Assembly (NCBI RefSeq): GCF_016695175.1
Contig: NZ_CP068022.1
Location: 1-64,000, forward strand
DNA from: Pseudoalteromonas sp. GCY
GTDB lineage: Bacteria; Pseudomonadota; Gammaproteobacteria; Enterobacterales; Alteromonadaceae
Direction: 5' to 3'
DNA: 64,000 bases
The notes below the pieces were generated by a model that ran no database searches, was not told the origin of the DNA, and worked only from the letters and a program-made list of their open reading frames with translations. Positions within the stretch are counted from its first letter, which is position 1; each line of letters starts with the position of its first letter. The position numbers were made by a program, and so were the translations under genes. Shown piece after piece: positions 62,449 through 64,000 of the stretch.

Positions 62449-64000
62449 ATGAAGAAAAGTCTAATAGCCTTAGCATGTGCAGCAACATTTAGTGTTTATG
62501 CTGACGTCGACTACCGTATTTCAATTACACAACCACAGCATCACCTTGCAGAAGTAGAAGTTAAGTTTCCAAAATCCTCACAATCAAGCATTGATGTGCA
62601 ACTTCCAGATTGGCGTACAGGTCGCTACGAAATATTGGATTTAGCCAACGGCGTACGCTTTTTTGACGCAAAATCTCAAAGCGGGCAAGCACAAAAATGG
62701 GAAAAAATTGATAAAAACACATGGCGCGTACACCTTAGCGAACCTACCGAACTGACGGTTAGATATCAGGTTTATGCCAATGAGTTGGGTCTTCGTTCCA
62801 GGCACATTGACGACACCCATGCGTTTATCGACGCCTCAGGCTTTTTGATGTTTAGTGACTCTTTTAGATCTGAGCCTGTTTCTGTTGAGCTCAATGTACC
62901 TAAAGGCTGGCGCTCTGTCTCTGGTATGGACTTTGCCGATTCAAAACACAGCTTCAAAGCCGATAGCTACGACATTTTGTTAGATTCCCCTATTGAAACT
63001 GGTATTAATCAGCTGCATAAATTTGAGGTAGATAGCCGCAAATATGAATTAGTTATTTGGGGCGAGGGCAACTATGACGTTGACCAAATGCTCGCTGATC
63101 TTAAAAAACTCGTTCAAACCGGCACGCTCATTTGGCACGACTATCCTTATGACCGATATGTCTTTATGGTGCATGCAACCAGTGGTGCACGAGGGGCAAC
63201 AGAGCACTTAAACTCGACGATTATTCAAAGACATAGAGACAGTTTTAAAGAAAGAGATGACTACATTGGTTTTATCTCTACAGCAGCACATGAATTCATC
63301 CACACGTGGAATGTTAAAAACTATCGCCCAGCGGGCATGGTTCCTTATGATTACGTCGCACCAAATTACACGGATTTATTATGGCTAGCAGAAGGCTCAA
63401 CAAGCTACTTTGAGGATTATTTGCTGCTAAGTGCAGGGATCACCACCAATGACGAATATCTTAAAATGCTGACTAAGCGTGTTAATCGTCATTTGAAAAC
63501 TCCTGGTCGTCATGTTCAGTCGGTTGCAGCAACGAGCTTTGATAAATGGATCAATCAAGGTGGCGATCATGGGATGAATTACAGCACCAATATCTATTCA
63601 GAAGGCGCGTTGGTGTCCATGGCACTTGATATCGACTTACTCGAAAAGTCAAAAGGAAAAATTAGCTACCGCGACGTTCATAAAGCACTTTACCAACAGC
63701 ATAAACTGCCAAATAGCTTCACCAGTGAAGATGTTAAAAACATCCTAAAAGCGCTTACCGGTCAAGACTACAATACTTGGTGGAATGAATATGTTGATAC
63801 GCCAGCGAATATAGATTTTGACAAGTTATTCGACAAAGTAGGGCTTGTTTATGATTATCCAGAGTCGGCAAAAGTGATTGCAGGCTTAGATGGTATGGCA
63901 AGACAAAAGGGGGAATTACTGGAGCTGACCCATGTAGCTCGAGAAGGAAATGCATGGCAAGCGGGGCTAACAGCAGGCGACCTTATCGTTGCATTTGATA
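62449..64000 (+). CDS. M61-family aminopeptidase with PDZ domain (3' partial)
   Basis: Open from ATG 62449 through the end of the window (517 codons visible). A signal peptide (MKKSLIALACAATFSVYA) places it in the periplasm or outside. The N-terminal beta-sandwich is followed by a thermolysin-like catalytic domain with AAHEFIHTWNVKNYRP and the third-ligand Glu in LWLAEGSTSYFEDYLL, as in glycyl aminopeptidases of family M61. The visible end enters a PDZ domain (AGLTAGDLIVAFD). No clear ribosome binding site precedes the ATG. It is likely a broad-specificity aminopeptidase for peptide scavenging. Confidence 0.92.
   Translation, partial: MKKSLIALACAATFSVYADVDYRISITQPQHHLAEVEVKFPKSSQSSIDVQLPDWRTGRYEILDLANGVRFFDAKSQSGQAQKWEKIDKNTWRVHLSEPTELTVRYQVYANELGLRSRHIDDTHAFIDASGFLMFSDSFRSEPVSVELNVPKGWRSVSGMDFADSKHSFKADSYDILLDSPIETGINQLHKFEVDSRKYELVIWGEGNYDVDQMLADLKKLVQTGTLIWHDYPYDRYVFMVHATSGARGATEHLNSTIIQRHRDSFKERDDYIGFISTAAHEFIHTWNVKNYRPAGMVPYDYVAPNYTDLLWLAEGSTSYFEDYLLLSAGITTNDEYLKMLTKRVNRHLKTPGRHVQSVAATSFDKWINQGGDHGMNYSTNIYSEGALVSMALDIDLLEKSKGKISYRDVHKALYQQHKLPNSFTSEDVKNILKALTGQDYNTWWNEYVDTPANIDFDKLFDKVGLVYDYPESAKVIAGLDGMARQKGELLELTHVAREGNAWQAGLTAGDLIVAFD

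Noticed and set aside
62772..62957. Short minus-strand frame inside the M61 peptidase gene
   Set aside because: The plus strand is a continuous M61 frame with signal peptide and HEFIH motif; the minus frame is a shadow.
1..64000. CRISPR array, tRNA/rRNA genes, insertion sequence or prophage
   Set aside because: No regularly spaced repeats, tRNA-like cloverleaf, transposase, integrase or phage structural gene was seen.

Overview
The window reads as chromosome from a marine gammaproteobacterium of the Alteromonadales, most likely Pseudoalteromonas. The basis is the moderate-to-low GC content, the secreted GH18/AA10 chitinolytic cluster, a TonB2-type system with DUF3450 and TPR partners, abundant 7TM-DISM, GGDEF and chemoreceptor genes, a GlyGly-CTERM protease, and the xni/ppnN pair. 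I saw no tRNA, rRNA, CRISPR array, insertion sequence or prophage. Both ends cut through genes: a YdiJ-type dehydrogenase on the left and an M61 aminopeptidase on the right.

Layout. 1-4.5 kb: ydiJ (partial), then an opposing response regulator with a degenerate HD-GYP domain. 4.9-12 kb: chitin operon of a GH18 chitinase, an AA10 lytic polysaccharide monooxygenase and a ChiA-type GH18 chitinase, all secreted and all carrying carbohydrate-binding modules. 12.1-16 kb: a tightly packed solute-binding protein, RecQ-type helicase and anmK. 16-22 kb: Na/Pi cotransporter, a 7TM-DISM histidine kinase, an untracked 55-residue membrane protein and a 7TM-DISM diguanylate cyclase. 22.2-29.6 kb: ycgN, then a mannose/mannoprotein locus (kinase, AGE-family isomerase, FucP-like permease, GH92 alpha-mannosidase and a basic-secretory-protein peptidase) that shares a LacI-type operator. 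29.8-31.7 kb: dCache chemoreceptor. 31.9-41.6 kb: DUF3450, two MotA/TolQ/ExbB proteins, ExbD, TonB and a TPR protein, then a surface lipoprotein and a TonB-dependent receptor. 41.8-43.6 kb: a candidate small RNA, asd and a small secreted protein. 43.8-48.5 kb: NIT-domain chemoreceptor, a gene remnant, a solitary nucleoside-deoxyribosyltransferase/TIR-like protein, and a beta-propeller lipoprotein. 48.7-51.9 kb: DUF4240 protein and ilvIH with a leader-peptide attenuator. 51.9-62.3 kb: M6 protease, NAD-isocitrate dehydrogenase, a degenerate HD/HDOD-like protein, a DUF3192 protein, xni, ppnN and a diguanylate cyclase.

How it fits together. Much of the window serves polymer scavenging: chitin (two chitinases plus LPMO), mannosylated glycoprotein (GH92 plus a translationally coupled peptidase, then permease, isomerase and kinase to fructose 6-phosphate), and protein (M6 and M61 peptidases). 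Sensing is handled by two chemoreceptors, a histidine kinase and several c-di-GMP-related proteins. PhoB-box-like 11-bp-phased repeats lie upstream of the Na/Pi transporter, the TonB2 operon and the lipoprotein/receptor pair. This suggests that the uncharacterised lipoprotein-receptor system is a phosphate-starvation outer-membrane uptake system; this is inference.

Strongest leads: the Pho-like regulon, the solitary NDT/TIR-like protein beside a truncated gene, the ilvIH attenuator, the mannose operator with its mannosidase-peptidase coupling, and the structured RNA before asd.
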